From contig DQSP01000073.1 of NCBI GenBank assembly GCA_015663215.1, positions 1-11,353 of the forward strand: a DNA stretch of 11,353 nt. Reading direction: 5' to 3'. This stretch comes from Sulfurimonas sp. (GTDB taxonomy: Bacteria; Campylobacterota; Campylobacteria; Campylobacterales; Sulfurimonadaceae). The notes beneath the pieces are model-generated. The model was given only the letters and a program-made list of their open reading frames with translations, was not told the DNA's origin and searched no databases. Positions 1-6,983 of the stretch are shown here, one piece after another; positions within the stretch are counted from its first letter, which is position 1; every line of letters begins with the position of its first letter. The position numbers and the translations under genes are program-made.

Positions 1-741
1 ATCACCTGCGATAAATCCAGAACGCAGTCCTGGTGCAGATGAGCGTTTAGAGATAGAGTTTATGACAAGAACATTCTTAAACGCGGTGTTTCCTACATGA
101 GTTGCAGCTTCGAGTAGTGAAGGTGCAGGTTTGTCCGCATATATTTCACTATAACATTCATCATTTAAAAGAACGAAGCCATATTTAAGTGCAAGTTTTA
201 CCCACTCTCCAAGTTCATCTAGGCTCAAAACTGCCGTAGTTGGATTACTAGGAAAGTTTAATATGACAAGGTCACATTCTGCTAATTCTTCTTCATTTAT
301 CTCTGGTTTAAAGTTGTTTTCTTTCGTAAGGTTGAGATGAATAACGCGAGAACGAGTAGCAATCGCTGCACCCTCATAAATCTGATAAAATGGATTTGTA
401 TAAGCCATAACTGGATTTTTTACATCAAAAAGTAAAAACTGAGGAAAGTTAAATAAAACCTCACGAGTTCCAAAACAAGGAATAATTTGTGAATCATTAA
501 GCTCTGTGTTAAAGCGGCGTTTGACAAATCCTCTCATCGCTTCTCTAAGATTGACCTCTCCACCTGTCTTAGGGTATTTTTTTAAAAGAGGTGCATTGTC
601 TGCGAGTGATTTTTGTATAAACATAGGTGTCTCAAACTGAGGCTCGCCTATAGTAAGGACAGAGGGAGTCAAGTTTGGGTTTGGTATAATGTTTTTAAGT
701 AAATTGTTTAGTTTTTCAAATGGATAGGGTTCAAAATTCAT
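1..741 (-). CDS. dapC: PLP-dependent aminotransferase, probable succinyldiaminopimelate aminotransferase (C-terminus cut by window edge)
   Basis: The minus-strand reading frame is open from ATG at 741 to the left edge, giving 247 residues with no stop. It is a fold-type I (class I/II) aminotransferase. Visible landmarks are an N-terminal PYPFEKLNNL stretch, a TGG-type substrate segment near residue 60, FPSNPTT (163-169, the PLP-contacting Asn), NDECYSEIY (193-201, Asp and Tyr of the PLP site) and SISKRSS (229-235), where K232 should form the Schiff base. R240 follows in GLRSGF. The family transfers an amino group from glutamate in cytosolic amino-acid synthesis. The DapC assignment (N-succinyl-L,L-diaminopimelate, lysine and peptidoglycan pathway) comes from overall resemblance to Campylobacterota proteins as I remember them, so another aminotransferase specificity is possible. 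Roughly the last 100-150 residues are missing. There is no Shine-Dalgarno before the ATG, and a TATAAT lies five bases upstream, which suggests a leaderless message. Confidence 0.85.
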   Translation of the reverse strand, partial: MNFEPYPFEKLNNLLKNIIPNPNLTPSVLTIGEPQFETPMFIQKSLADNAPLLKKYPKTGGEVNLREAMRGFVKRRFNTELNDSQIIPCFGTREVLFNFPQFLLFDVKNPVMAYTNPFYQIYEGAAIATRSRVIHLNLTKENNFKPEINEEELAECDLVILNFPSNPTTAVLSLDELGEWVKLALKYGFVLLNDECYSEIYADKPAPSLLEAATHVGNTAFKNVLVINSISKRSSAPGLRSGFIAGD

Positions 742-746
742 ACGCA

Positions 747-752
747 ATTATA
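747..752 (-). promoter_or_regulatory. -10 box of the aminotransferase gene, possible leaderless start
   Basis: A perfect TATAAT reads on the minus strand from 752 to 747, with only five bases before the ATG at 741. Transcription starting 6-8 bases after the box would begin at or next to the ATG, and no ribosome-binding sequence is present. The spacing is seen in the sequence; leaderless translation is inferred. Confidence 0.5.
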
Positions 753-788
753 GCTAAAAAAGATTTATATAGGATTAGAGGAGTGTTT

Positions 789-1676
789 TTGAAAGTATTT
801 GTTACCGTATTTATAATTATAGTTTTGGTACTGAGTTTAAGTTTTGAAGTAGACAAGTATGCACTTACTCTTGAGGATGAAGCCTTTAACCGTGCTCTTG
901 TTTCTTTTGGTTTAGCAAAAGGGCTTAATGCTGTCATCTCTTTACTCCAAGGAACAGAGCTTAGTTTTACACCTATTGGGGTGGGCTTGAACTTTAGTGT
1001 AGGGGAAGTTCTTGATCCATTTAATGACATGGTAGAACGTTTTTCTTGGATAATGCTCGCAGCCACAGTTTCTATAGGGATTCAAAAAATTATACTTACT
1101 TTAAGTGCTACGATTTTCATGCAAGTAGCATTTGCTGTTAGTATTAGTGCATCGCTTTTTCTTTTGTGGAGTAAAACGATACAGATTCACTCTTTTACAT
1201 CTTTTATCTTTAAAAGTTTTTTATTACTGCTTGTACTGCGTTTTAGTGCGATTATATTTATGCTGTTTGTATCCTTAATCCATACTAGTGTATTAGAGGT
1301 TGAGTACAAGCAAGCAAATAAAATAGTCCAAGAAACAAAAATACAACTTGATAGTTTAAACCAGCAAAACCAGACTTTAGCAAGAGAACAAAAAGAAGAT
1401 GGTTTTTTTAGTGGTTTGTCTTCTAAGTATGATGCAGTGTTTGAGAAGTTAAATATTGAAGAAAAATTGCACTCTTTAGAAACTTCAATAGATACAGCTT
1501 CAAATAACATCATCACTCTTATAACTATTTTTATAGTTGAAACTATATTGATGCCATTATTGTATTTTTGGTTATTATTAGCGAGTATAAAGTATATATT
1601 CCGCTTTAAACTTGATACTTATCTAAATAAAGTGTTGTATAATAGTCAAAATAAATTAAATAAAGGTTTGATATGA
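789..1676 (+). CDS. Multi-span membrane protein of unknown function with central coiled coil
   Basis: I do not recognise the family. The frame extends up to an ATG at 720, but that ATG lacks a ribosome-binding site and overlaps the divergent aminotransferase gene by 22 bases. A TTG at 789 sits five bases after AGAGGAG (777-783) and puts a hydrophobic helix at the very N-terminus, so I chose it (295 aa; 318 aa from 720). From the TTG, hydrophobic segments lie at about 1-19, 86-106, 109-127, 140-165 and 240-268. A Gln/Lys/Glu-rich, probably coiled-coil stretch lies at 172-203, and a basic tail follows. The loop at about 20-85 is acidic and may be periplasmic. The stop overlaps the start of the downstream cytochrome lipoprotein in an ATGA arrangement, so the two are translationally coupled and probably act together at the inner membrane or envelope. 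The product is inner-membrane by prediction; no catalytic motif was seen. Confidence 0.8.
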   Translation: MKVFVTVFIIIVLVLSLSFEVDKYALTLEDEAFNRALVSFGLAKGLNAVISLLQGTELSFTPIGVGLNFSVGEVLDPFNDMVERFSWIMLAATVSIGIQKIILTLSATIFMQVAFAVSISASLFLLWSKTIQIHSFTSFIFKSFLLLLVLRFSAIIFMLFVSLIHTSVLEVEYKQANKIVQETKIQLDSLNQQNQTLAREQKEDGFFSGLSSKYDAVFEKLNIEEKLHSLETSIDTASNNIITLITIFIVETILMPLLYFWLLLASIKYIFRFKLDTYLNKVLYNSQNKLNKGLI

Positions 1677-2212
1677 AAATAGTTTTAGCACTAGCAGTGA
1701 CTCTGCTTTTAATAGGATGTAGTGAGGAGACACCAACTCAGGCACAAGCAGGAAAAGAGATTACTCAAAGTATAGATAAAATTGCAAAAGTTGTTAAAGA
1801 AGAATCTGTGAAGATTTCAAAAAGTGTTGAAAAAGTGACACAAGAAAGTGTGCAAACTGTGAGTAATAAAGCAGAAGAAGTGACTCAAAAAACTAAAAAA
1901 GTAGCACAAAAAACTGTAGTAGCAATAGATAAAGTATTAGAAGAGCCAAAAATTGTAGAAGAAAAAGTGAGTATAGACGCCAAGGCTTTGTTTGCTAAGT
2001 GTAGTTCATGCCATGGAATAGATGGAGATAAAAAAGCACTTAATAAGTCTCAAAGTATTAAGGGTTGGAGTGTGACGAAACTAACCGCTGCTATCAATGG
2101 TTACAAAGATGGAAGTTATGGTGGTAGTATGAAAGGTGTAATGAAACCTCAAATAAATAAACTCAGTGATGATGAAATCAAAGCATTATCAGAGTACATC
2201 TCTAAACTGTAG
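1673..2212 (+). CDS. Monoheme c-type cytochrome lipoprotein (c553-like)
   Basis: The 179-aa precursor has a lipoprotein signal peptide ending in LIGC, so C16 should be lipidated and the protein exported. Residues 20-100 form a Lys/Glu/Val/Thr-rich helical spacer with irregular repeats (EKVTQES, EEVTQKT, KKVAQKT). A class I cytochrome c domain follows, with heme motif CSSCH (C110, C113, H114). By comparison with Desulfovibrio c553 (shared GYxDGSYGG and a C-terminal SDxExKAL helix), M157 is the likely distal heme ligand; that ligand is inferred. The family carries electrons in the periplasm, and the spacer would hold the heme domain away from the membrane. The start overlaps the preceding stop by four bases (ATGA), tying it to the unknown membrane protein upstream. 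Physiological partners cannot be read from this window. Confidence 0.92.
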   Translation: MKIVLALAVTLLLIGCSEETPTQAQAGKEITQSIDKIAKVVKEESVKISKSVEKVTQESVQTVSNKAEEVTQKTKKVAQKTVVAIDKVLEEPKIVEEKVSIDAKALFAKCSSCHGIDGDKKALNKSQSIKGWSVTKLTAAINGYKDGSYGGSMKGVMKPQINKLSDDEIKALSEYISKL

Positions 2213-2253
2213 TAGTTTATAAATAAGATTAGCTATTATTAAATTAATATGGC

Positions 2254-2259
2254 TACAAT
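2254..2259 (+). promoter_or_regulatory. Possible -10 box for thiS
   Basis: TACAAT at 2254-2259 lies in the very AT-rich 85-base gap between the cytochrome gene and thiS, 38 bases before the ATG. No clear -35 is seen, and alternative AT-rich hexamers exist in the same gap. Confidence 0.3.
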
Positions 2260-2297
2260 TATAAAAATAGAACACTTTATGTGTAAAAAGAGAGAAA

Positions 2298-2498
2298 ATG
2301 AATATAATTGTAAATGGTCAAGATAAGACTTTCGATATAAATATCACTATAGAAGAGTTACTAAAAGTTTTAGAACTTGAAGGAAAAGTTATGGCTGCAG
2401 CCGTAAATATGGACATAGTAAAACAAAACAGTTGGGATACTCATCGTTTAAACGATGGAGATAAACTAGAACTGCTTGACTTTGTTGGAGGAGGATAA
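2298..2498 (+). CDS. thiS: Sulfur carrier protein ThiS
   Basis: This 66-aa ubiquitin-fold protein matches ThiS in length and layout. It starts with a beta strand (MNIIVNG), has the TIEELL helix, the AAAVN strand and an LNDGDKLELLDFVGGG ending. The C-terminal Gly-Gly is the residue pair that is adenylylated by ThiF and turned into a thiocarboxylate, which gives sulfur to the thiazole ring of thiamine in the cytosol. The start follows AGAGAG at close spacing. No other thiamine genes are in the window, so thiS stands alone here. Its last 33 bases overlap the convergent acpS gene, and the overlap carries the essential Gly-Gly end. MoaD-type carriers end the same way but are longer, so ThiS is preferred. 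Confidence 0.93.
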   Translation: MNIIVNGQDKTFDINITIEELLKVLELEGKVMAAAVNMDIVKQNSWDTHRLNDGDKLELLDFVGGG

Positions 2499-2843
2499 AA
2501 CTTCTACTGCTACCACTCCAACTGCATACTCTCCATCATGGGTGATGGAGATACTCACATCCACAATCTTAAACTCATCAATAATCTTTTTACTTAGCGA
2601 AAGCTTTGGTGCACCCTTACCTGTCTTATAAATACGGATATCATGAAACGAACAGTCCTTGCCTATTCCAGTGCCTAAAGCTTTAGAAAAAGCTTCTTTA
2701 ATAGCCCAAAATCCTGCTGCTGTTTTATGTGATTTTATAAGGAAGAGTTCCTCTGCAGAGAGAAACTTAAGAAGTCCCTTCTCGCCAAAGCGTTCCATCA
2801 AACGCTCCATGCGAGAAGTTTTTATGAGGTCAATGCCTATCAT
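2466..2843 (-). CDS. acpS: Holo-[acyl-carrier-protein] synthase
   Basis: This 125-aa protein is a typical AcpS, which moves 4'-phosphopantetheine from CoA to the serine of acyl carrier protein and so activates fatty-acid synthesis in the cytosol. Motifs appear in order: MIGIDLIK with the metal-binding Asp at D5; RFGEKGLLKFLS (18-29); AAGFWAIKEAFSKALGTGIG (42-61) with the Mg-binding Glu at E50 and the family KEAxxKALGTG core; GKGAPKLSLS (75-84); and SISITHDGEYAVGVV (97-111). The ATG at 2843 lies 15 bases after the fliL stop with no clear Shine-Dalgarno, so it is probably translated from the fliL message. Residues 116-125 lie in the antisense overlap with thiS and fall after the usual family end, so they look dispensable. 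Confidence 0.95.
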   Translation of the reverse strand: MIGIDLIKTSRMERLMERFGEKGLLKFLSAEELFLIKSHKTAAGFWAIKEAFSKALGTGIGKDCSFHDIRIYKTGKGAPKLSLSKKIIDEFKIVDVSISITHDGEYAVGVVAVEVLSSSNKVKQF

Positions 2844-2858
2844 CGTCTAAGCAGTGAA

Positions 2859-3413
2859 TTACTGAATAACAAATTCTGTAAAGTAGATACCACGAATCGT
2901 ACCATCACTAATCATCGCATTTAAAGTATCCATAATCTGTTGTGATACTTTTTGTTTCCCTTTTTTAGAAGAGATTTCTTCAAGAGTTTTTGATGTCAAA
3001 ATTCTGATAATTCTATCACGAAGTACTGGAGACTTTGCATCTAGTTCTAGACTTAACTCCTCACCTTCAAGTTCTAAACTCATAGTAACTTTTAAGTAAC
3101 GACGTCCTGCATCACTTTTTAAGTTAACAGTAAAAGTATCAAGTGGGTATAAGATACCAATTTCATTTAATTGTCGAGAGTTATCATATTGTGCAGATGG
3201 TCCTCTCGAACTACTTTTTTGTGGAGCACTTCTTTCTTGTGCCTGTTTATTGTTATTAGAAGGCATCTCTTCATCATCGCCCATAAGTAAAAATGCAACG
3301 ATACCACCTATTATGATTATCAAAAATAGCACAACTATGATGATTATCATCAACATGTTACCAGATTTTTTTTCTACCGGTGCAGATTCTTCTTTTGTTT
3401 CTTCTTCAGCCAT
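2859..3413 (-). CDS. fliL: Flagellar basal body-associated protein FliL
   Basis: The 184-aa protein has a short charged cytoplasmic N-terminus, one transmembrane helix (about 20-45, Ile/Val-rich), a low-complexity Ser/Gln/Asn linker (51-80) and a periplasmic FliL domain. Family landmarks are YPLDTFTVNL (89-98), GRRYLKVTMSLE (103-114), RDRIIRILTSKT (132-143) and the terminal IYFTEFVIQ. FliL rings surround the stator at the flagellar motor and support stator activity and torque. No stop-adjacent flagellar genes are present; the neighbours are radA upstream and acpS downstream. I remember the fliL-acpS pairing from Campylobacter. AAGGAAG precedes the ATG by a few bases. Confidence 0.95.
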   Translation of the reverse strand: MAEEETKEESAPVEKKSGNMLMIIIIVVLFLIIIIGGIVAFLLMGDDEEMPSNNNKQAQERSAPQKSSSRGPSAQYDNSRQLNEIGILYPLDTFTVNLKSDAGRRYLKVTMSLELEGEELSLELDAKSPVLRDRIIRILTSKTLEEISSKKGKQKVSQQIMDTLNAMISDGTIRGIYFTEFVIQ

Positions 3414-3441
3414 TATTCTTCCTTGAATGTATTAATAATGT

Positions 3442-3447
3442 AGTATA
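3442..3447 (-). promoter_or_regulatory. -10 box for fliL-acpS
   Basis: TATACT reads on the minus strand from 3447 to 3442 in the 61-base gap between radA and fliL, about 28 bases before the fliL start and upstream of a good AAGGAAG site. It resembles the vegetative sigma-70 -10 of this phylum. I saw no clear sigma-54 or FliA-type flagellar promoter here. Confidence 0.45.
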
Positions 3448-3474
3448 GCGAATATTTATAATTAATTACAAATT

Positions 3475-4824
3475 TTAATACCATTCTAAAAGTTTTGTTA
3501 CTTCATCGACTATAAATGTCTTTATAGGCGACTTCTCGAGTGGTTTTTTAGCAACTAAAGCTTTTGTGATATTTTGCATTTTTGCTTCTTTGAGTCTAAC
3601 ATCGAGTGCATATACCTCTCTAACATCACCAACAAGAGAAACCTCACCGATAAATATAGTCTCTTTTGAGATGGCACGGTCACGAAAACTACTGATAATG
3701 GCTGCAAGTATGGCTAAGTCGGCAGCAGTTTCTGTAATCTTGATGCCACCAGTTATGTTTATAAATACATCATATCCTGAGAGTGGAATCTCAAGTTTTC
3801 TCTCTAAAAGGGCGAGAAGCATATTAAGCCTGTTATTATCAAAACCTGTGGCTTGGCGTTTAGAGTTTGGAGTGTGCGACTCCGATACTAATGCTTGAAC
3901 TTCTAGGATAATAGGACGACTTCCTTCCATGATAACTGTAAGTGCTGAACCACTCTGTTTTGAGTCACGGTTAAAAAAACGCGAGGCAACATCTGTGGCA
4001 GATACAAGCCCTTCACTTCTCATTTCAAAAACTCCTATCTCGCTTGTAGGACCAAAACGATTTTTAAAACCTCTTAAAATTCTTAACTCTTGAGAAGAAT
4101 CCCCTTCGAAATAAAGTACAGTATCTACCATATGCTCTAAAACACGAGGACCAGCGATAGAGCCTTCTTTAGTTATATGCCCGATGATAAAGATGGCTAT
4201 GTCTCTCTCTTTTGCGATTCGCATTAGCTCAAAGGTTATTTGTCTCACTTGAGTGACACTTCCTGGTGCTGAAGTGATGTTTTCTGAGTAGATAGTTTGA
4301 ATAGAATCAACAATCAAAAAATCATAATGACGTTCTTGCAACTCAACTAGTATCTGTTCTAATCGAATTTCGCTGAGTAGATAAAGGTTTTTTTCATTTG
4401 ACTTAAGACGGTTCGCTCGAAGTTTAATTTGCCCTGCTGACTCTTCTCCTGTTACATAGAGTACATTTTTACCGCTACTTGCGATGTTTGATCCAACTTT
4501 TAAGAGTAGAGTAGATTTACCAACACCAGGACTTCCTCCAATTAGAGTAAGGCTACCAGGAACTATCCCTCCACCAAGTACAGAGTCTAGTTCTGTATCT
4601 AATGAAGAGAAACGATAGATTTCCTCTTCAATAATATCTGTTATTCTAATAGCTTTAGCACTTTTACCTTTAGAAGTTGATTTTGTCTGTTTAACCACCT
4701 CTTGTTGGTGCTCGTTAAGTTCTACAAAACTATCCCATGCTCCACAGTTAGTACACTTTCCCATCCATTTTGGAGTTGTAAGTCCACAGTGTTGACACTC
4801 AAAAAGTACTTTTGCTTTAGCCAT
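3475..4824 (-). CDS. radA: DNA repair protein RadA (Sms)
   Basis: This 449-aa protein has the full RadA plan. An N-terminal C4 zinc finger (C10, C13, C24, C27) is followed by a RecA-like ATPase with Walker A GGSPGVGKST (96-105) and Walker B FLIVDSIQT (169-177). The RadA-specific KNRFG motif lies at 254-258, and a C-terminal Lon-protease-like domain from about residue 290 lacks protease function in this family. RadA is a DnaB-like branch-migration helicase that works with RecA in recombinational repair. It lies downstream of ftsY in the same direction, separated by 97 bases that hold a palindrome and its own -10 box. The length is normal and no key motif is missing. The Shine-Dalgarno before the ATG is weak. 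Confidence 0.97.
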   Translation of the reverse strand: MAKAKVLFECQHCGLTTPKWMGKCTNCGAWDSFVELNEHQQEVVKQTKSTSKGKSAKAIRITDIIEEEIYRFSSLDTELDSVLGGGIVPGSLTLIGGSPGVGKSTLLLKVGSNIASSGKNVLYVTGEESAGQIKLRANRLKSNEKNLYLLSEIRLEQILVELQERHYDFLIVDSIQTIYSENITSAPGSVTQVRQITFELMRIAKERDIAIFIIGHITKEGSIAGPRVLEHMVDTVLYFEGDSSQELRILRGFKNRFGPTSEIGVFEMRSEGLVSATDVASRFFNRDSKQSGSALTVIMEGSRPIILEVQALVSESHTPNSKRQATGFDNNRLNMLLALLERKLEIPLSGYDVFINITGGIKITETAADLAILAAIISSFRDRAISKETIFIGEVSLVGDVREVYALDVRLKEAKMQNITKALVAKKPLEKSPIKTFIVDEVTKLLEWY

Positions 4825-4853
4825 GATTTTATCTTTGTATTGGTTTTATGAAG

Positions 4854-4859
4854 AGTATA
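4854..4859 (-). promoter_or_regulatory. -10 box for radA
   Basis: TATACT on the minus strand (4859 to 4854) lies 29 bases before the radA ATG, close to the arrangement seen before fliL. The palindrome at 4887-4909 lies just upstream of where a -35 would fall. Confidence 0.45.
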
Positions 4860-4886
4860 GTAGTGTAAAATAGAATGAAAGTTGTG

Positions 4887-4909
4887 AAATATGGCAATTT
4901 GCCATATTT
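4887..4909. repeat. Perfect inverted repeat between ftsY and radA (terminator hairpin or operator)
   Basis: The arms AAATATGGCAA (4887-4897) and TTGCCATATTT (4899-4909) are exact reverse complements around one central T. The element starts 12 bases beyond the ftsY stop. In ftsY mRNA it can fold into a 10-bp hairpin with a 3-nt loop, but only a short U-stretch follows (ATTTCAC), so it would be a weak intrinsic terminator. It also sits just upstream of the radA -10 region, so a dimeric repressor or activator site is an alternative. The symmetry is certain; the role is not. Confidence 0.6.
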
Positions 4910-4921
4910 AAAGTGAAAGTT

Positions 4922-5800
4922 TTATTCCTCTTCTACAAAAAGAGCATCTAAAAGGCCATCTACAAACTCAAACTTATTAAAGGGAATCAAGTCCTCCGGT
5001 TGCTCACCAACACCTACATATATGATTGGGAGTTCAAGTGCATAAGCGATTGAGAAAATACTTCCACCTTTTGCTGTACCGTCGAGTTTTGTGATGATGA
5101 TACCATCGATGCCTATCATTTCATTAAAAGCTTTTGCTTGAGCTATAGCAGAGTTACCCTGTGTTCCATCAAGAACTAAAACTGTTCTGTGTGGTGCTCC
5201 TGTATGTGACTTGTCACAGATACGATTTATCTTTATAAGCTCATTTGCTAGGTTTGTTTGAGTATGGAGTCGTCCTGCTGTGTCGATGATAACATGGTCG
5301 ATATTTTTACTTTTTGCAGAGTCTATTGTGTCGTATGCTACGGCTGAAGAGTCGTGTCCTTGTTTAGATGCAACTATGGGAATGTCTAGTTTTTTTGACC
5401 AGAGGGTGAGTTGTTCTATGGCTGCAGCACGAAAAGTATCTCCAGCACCTAAAATAACACTTTTCCCCTCTTCTTTATACTTGTAAGCGAGTTTTGAAAT
5501 AGTAGTCGTTTTACCAGCACCATTTACACCTACAACTAGTTCCACAAAAGGAGCTGTAAATTCTGGTTCAATGTATCTCGTGTGAGCAAGAGTTGCTAGA
5601 AGTTTTGAGCGGAGTATCTCACGCGTAACTTTACCTTGATAGATTTCATTTATTATAATGTCAACTAAGTCGTACTCAACATCTGCTTCGAGTAAAATCT
5701 CTTCTAGTTCTTCTTTTGTGAAAGTGACTTTTTTCTTTGGAACTACTACTTTTAAAGCAGCTACTGTTTTACTAAGACCTTTTTTTATAAAGCCAAACAT
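4922..5800 (-). CDS. ftsY: Signal recognition particle receptor FtsY
   Basis: This 292-aa SRP-type GTPase docks the SRP-ribosome complex at the inner membrane. It has a short basic N-terminus instead of the long acidic A domain of enteric FtsY, then a helical N domain (about 25-80) and a G domain. Visible motifs are the P-loop [10 protein letters not shown] (91-100), DTFRAAA (121-127), DTAGR (173-177), [10 protein letters not shown] (237-246) and GVGEQPEDL (263-271). The closing GEQPEDL followed by FVDGLL is FtsY-like rather than Ffh-like, and no methionine-rich M domain follows. Its ATG directly abuts the stop of the TlpA-like gene (TAAATG, no gap), so the two are translationally coupled. 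Confidence 0.97.
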   Translation of the reverse strand: MFGFIKKGLSKTVAALKVVVPKKKVTFTKEELEEILLEADVEYDLVDIIINEIYQGKVTREILRSKLLATLAHTRYIEPEFTAPFVELVVGVNGAGKTTTISKLAYKYKEEGKSVILGAGDTFRAAAIEQLTLWSKKLDIPIVASKQGHDSSAVAYDTIDSAKSKNIDHVIIDTAGRLHTQTNLANELIKINRICDKSHTGAPHRTVLVLDGTQGNSAIAQAKAFNEMIGIDGIIITKLDGTAKGGSIFSIAYALELPIIYVGVGEQPEDLIPFNKFEFVDGLLDALFVEEE

Positions 5801-6361
5801 TTAGAGTCCTAAAGCTTTTTTTATGTCACTTTCTATAAACTCTTCTTCAACAGCACCTTGATAATAGTTGACAAGCACACCATCTTTGTACATTGCCATC
5901 AAAGGTATACCAAAGTTACTTCCAACTTTTAGTTTTTTAACTATAGCATCTACCAAGCGAGAATTTTCGTTTGAATTTACAAGTGCATATTTAGCATCAT
6001 ATTGTGTTCTAAATGCTTGAAGTTTATCATCTTTGATATTGTCTTCAATAGTTACACCAATAATGAGTAAAGAGTCTTTATATTTTTTTTGTAATGAACT
6101 TAAATGTGAAGCTTCTGCTTGGCAAGGAGGACACCATGTGGCAAAAATATCCAAAATTATAACTTTATTTTTAGCTTCTTTAACACGAAAACCAGTTGGA
6201 CTTTTTATCACAGTAAGTTGTGTTTTATCAAGTTTGGTAAGTGTATATTCATTTGTAGAGAGTAGGGAGTTTGCTTCTTCTAAAGCACTATCATCGTTAG
6301 AACAAGCACTTAAAAGCAGACTCATCGCGATAAGAGAAGAGAGAAAAGTAATTTTTGACAT
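5801..6361 (-). CDS. TlpA-like thioredoxin-fold lipoprotein
   Basis: The 186-aa precursor has a lipoprotein signal ending in LSAC (C20 lipidated) and a thioredoxin-fold domain of the TlpA/ResA/AhpC-TSA type. The active site is ATWCPPC (74-80, with C77 and C80), and a GIPLMAMY segment contributes the cis-proline loop near residue 150. Such proteins reduce disulfides in the periplasm, for example apocytochrome c before heme attachment or metal-transfer proteins. Either fits a bacterium rich in c-type cytochromes, but the substrate is unknown. It is first in the minus-strand ftsY transcript. AAAGG lies 11 bases before the ATG, a slightly long spacing. Confidence 0.92.
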   Translation of the reverse strand: MSKITFLSSLIAMSLLLSACSNDDSALEEANSLLSTNEYTLTKLDKTQLTVIKSPTGFRVKEAKNKVIILDIFATWCPPCQAEASHLSSLQKKYKDSLLIIGVTIEDNIKDDKLQAFRTQYDAKYALVNSNENSRLVDAIVKKLKVGSNFGIPLMAMYKDGVLVNYYQGAVEEEFIESDIKKALGL

Positions 6362-6408
6362 AATATTTTAAACCTTTAATTTGTTTTATTTGTGTAAGAT
6401 ATGGAGAA

Positions 6409-6414
6409 ATTATA
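6409..6414 (-). promoter_or_regulatory. -10 box for the tlpA-ftsY transcript
   Basis: TATAAT reads on the minus strand from 6414 to 6409, predicting a start near 6402 and a leader of about 40 bases before the lipoprotein ATG. It lies in the divergent gap shared with the cyclo-ligase gene. A plus-strand candidate in the same gap is TAAGAT at 6395-6400. Confidence 0.55.
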
Positions 6415-6431
6415 GCGATAAAAGATTAAAT

Positions 6432-6983
6432 ATGACTCTCAATAAAACTAGTTTTAGAAAAAATAGCTTAAAAACTTTGAAAAATAGTTCTGTTCACAAT
6501 AGACTCTATAAAACATCACTTGTAAATAAAAAACTCTTAATGTTGTTAAAAAGTAAAAAAAGACAGAAAATTCTTTTTTATTACCCTCTTGCAATGGAAG
6601 TAAATATTCTTAAAACTTTAGCTAAATTACGTAAGAACAACGATATTTACATTCCATTTATGGTTGAGCAAAGTTTTAAGATGGTACCATTTAGATTACC
6701 TCTGCGACGAAAAAAGTTTAATATTTACGAAGCAGGTAATACAAATAGAAAAATAAATAAAATTGATATTGCCATCGTTCCAGTAGTTGGAGTCGATGGA
6801 AATTTACAAAGAGTTGGTTTTGGAAAAGGGATGTATGATCGTTTTTTTGAAAAACTACAAAAAAAACCATATATAATTTTTACACAAATCGAGTTATGTT
6901 ATACAAAAGAGTTGCTATGCGATGATTATGATATCGCTTGTGATATTCTTATAACACCAAAGAAGACAATAGGAAATAAATAA
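6432..6983 (+). CDS. 5-formyltetrahydrofolate cyclo-ligase family protein
   Basis: The protein is 183 aa from ATG 6432. An in-frame ATG at 6381 exists, but it would lie over the divergent promoter and add residues unlike the family, and AAAAGATT precedes 6432. Family marks are a Lys/Arg-rich N-terminal helical part, FYYPLAMEVN (48-57), the phosphate/folate region IPFM...MVPFRL, and the signature GFGKGMYDRFF (129-139) preceded by VPVVGVDGNLQRVG. The enzyme uses ATP to convert 5-formyl-THF to 5,10-methenyl-THF, keeping the one-carbon pool usable in the cytosol. In other bacteria the gene is called fthC, ygfA or yqgN. Its stop overlaps the rny ATG by one base (TAATG), so rny is coupled to it. 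The protein is unusually basic but complete. Confidence 0.88.
   Translation: MTLNKTSFRKNSLKTLKNSSVHNRLYKTSLVNKKLLMLLKSKKRQKILFYYPLAMEVNILKTLAKLRKNNDIYIPFMVEQSFKMVPFRLPLRRKKFNIYEAGNTNRKINKIDIAIVPVVGVDGNLQRVGFGKGMYDRFFEKLQKKPYIIFTQIELCYTKELLCDDYDIACDILITPKKTIGNK

Noticed and set aside
731..1066. Minus-strand 111-aa open frame inside the membrane protein gene
   Set aside because: It lies antisense to a well-supported gene, has no ribosome-binding site or domain, and also overlaps the aminotransferase promoter.
1187..1516. Minus-strand 109-aa open frame
   Set aside because: Its composition is that of a reverse-strand shadow of the membrane protein; it shows no motif or start signal.
2659..2850. 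Plus-strand 63-aa open frame over acpS
   Set aside because: It mirrors the conserved AcpS coding region and has no independent support.
3566..3898. Plus-strand 110-aa open frame over radA
   Set aside because: It is a shadow of the RadA C-terminal domain, with no start signal.
6033..6371. Plus-strand 112-aa open frame over the TlpA-like gene
   Set aside because: It is antisense to a lipoprotein with clear signal peptide and CPPC site; no sign of its own translation.
6381..6431. N-terminal extension of the cyclo-ligase to ATG 6381
   Set aside because: It would lie over the divergent promoter region and adds 17 residues unlike the family; ATG 6432 has purine-rich bases upstream.
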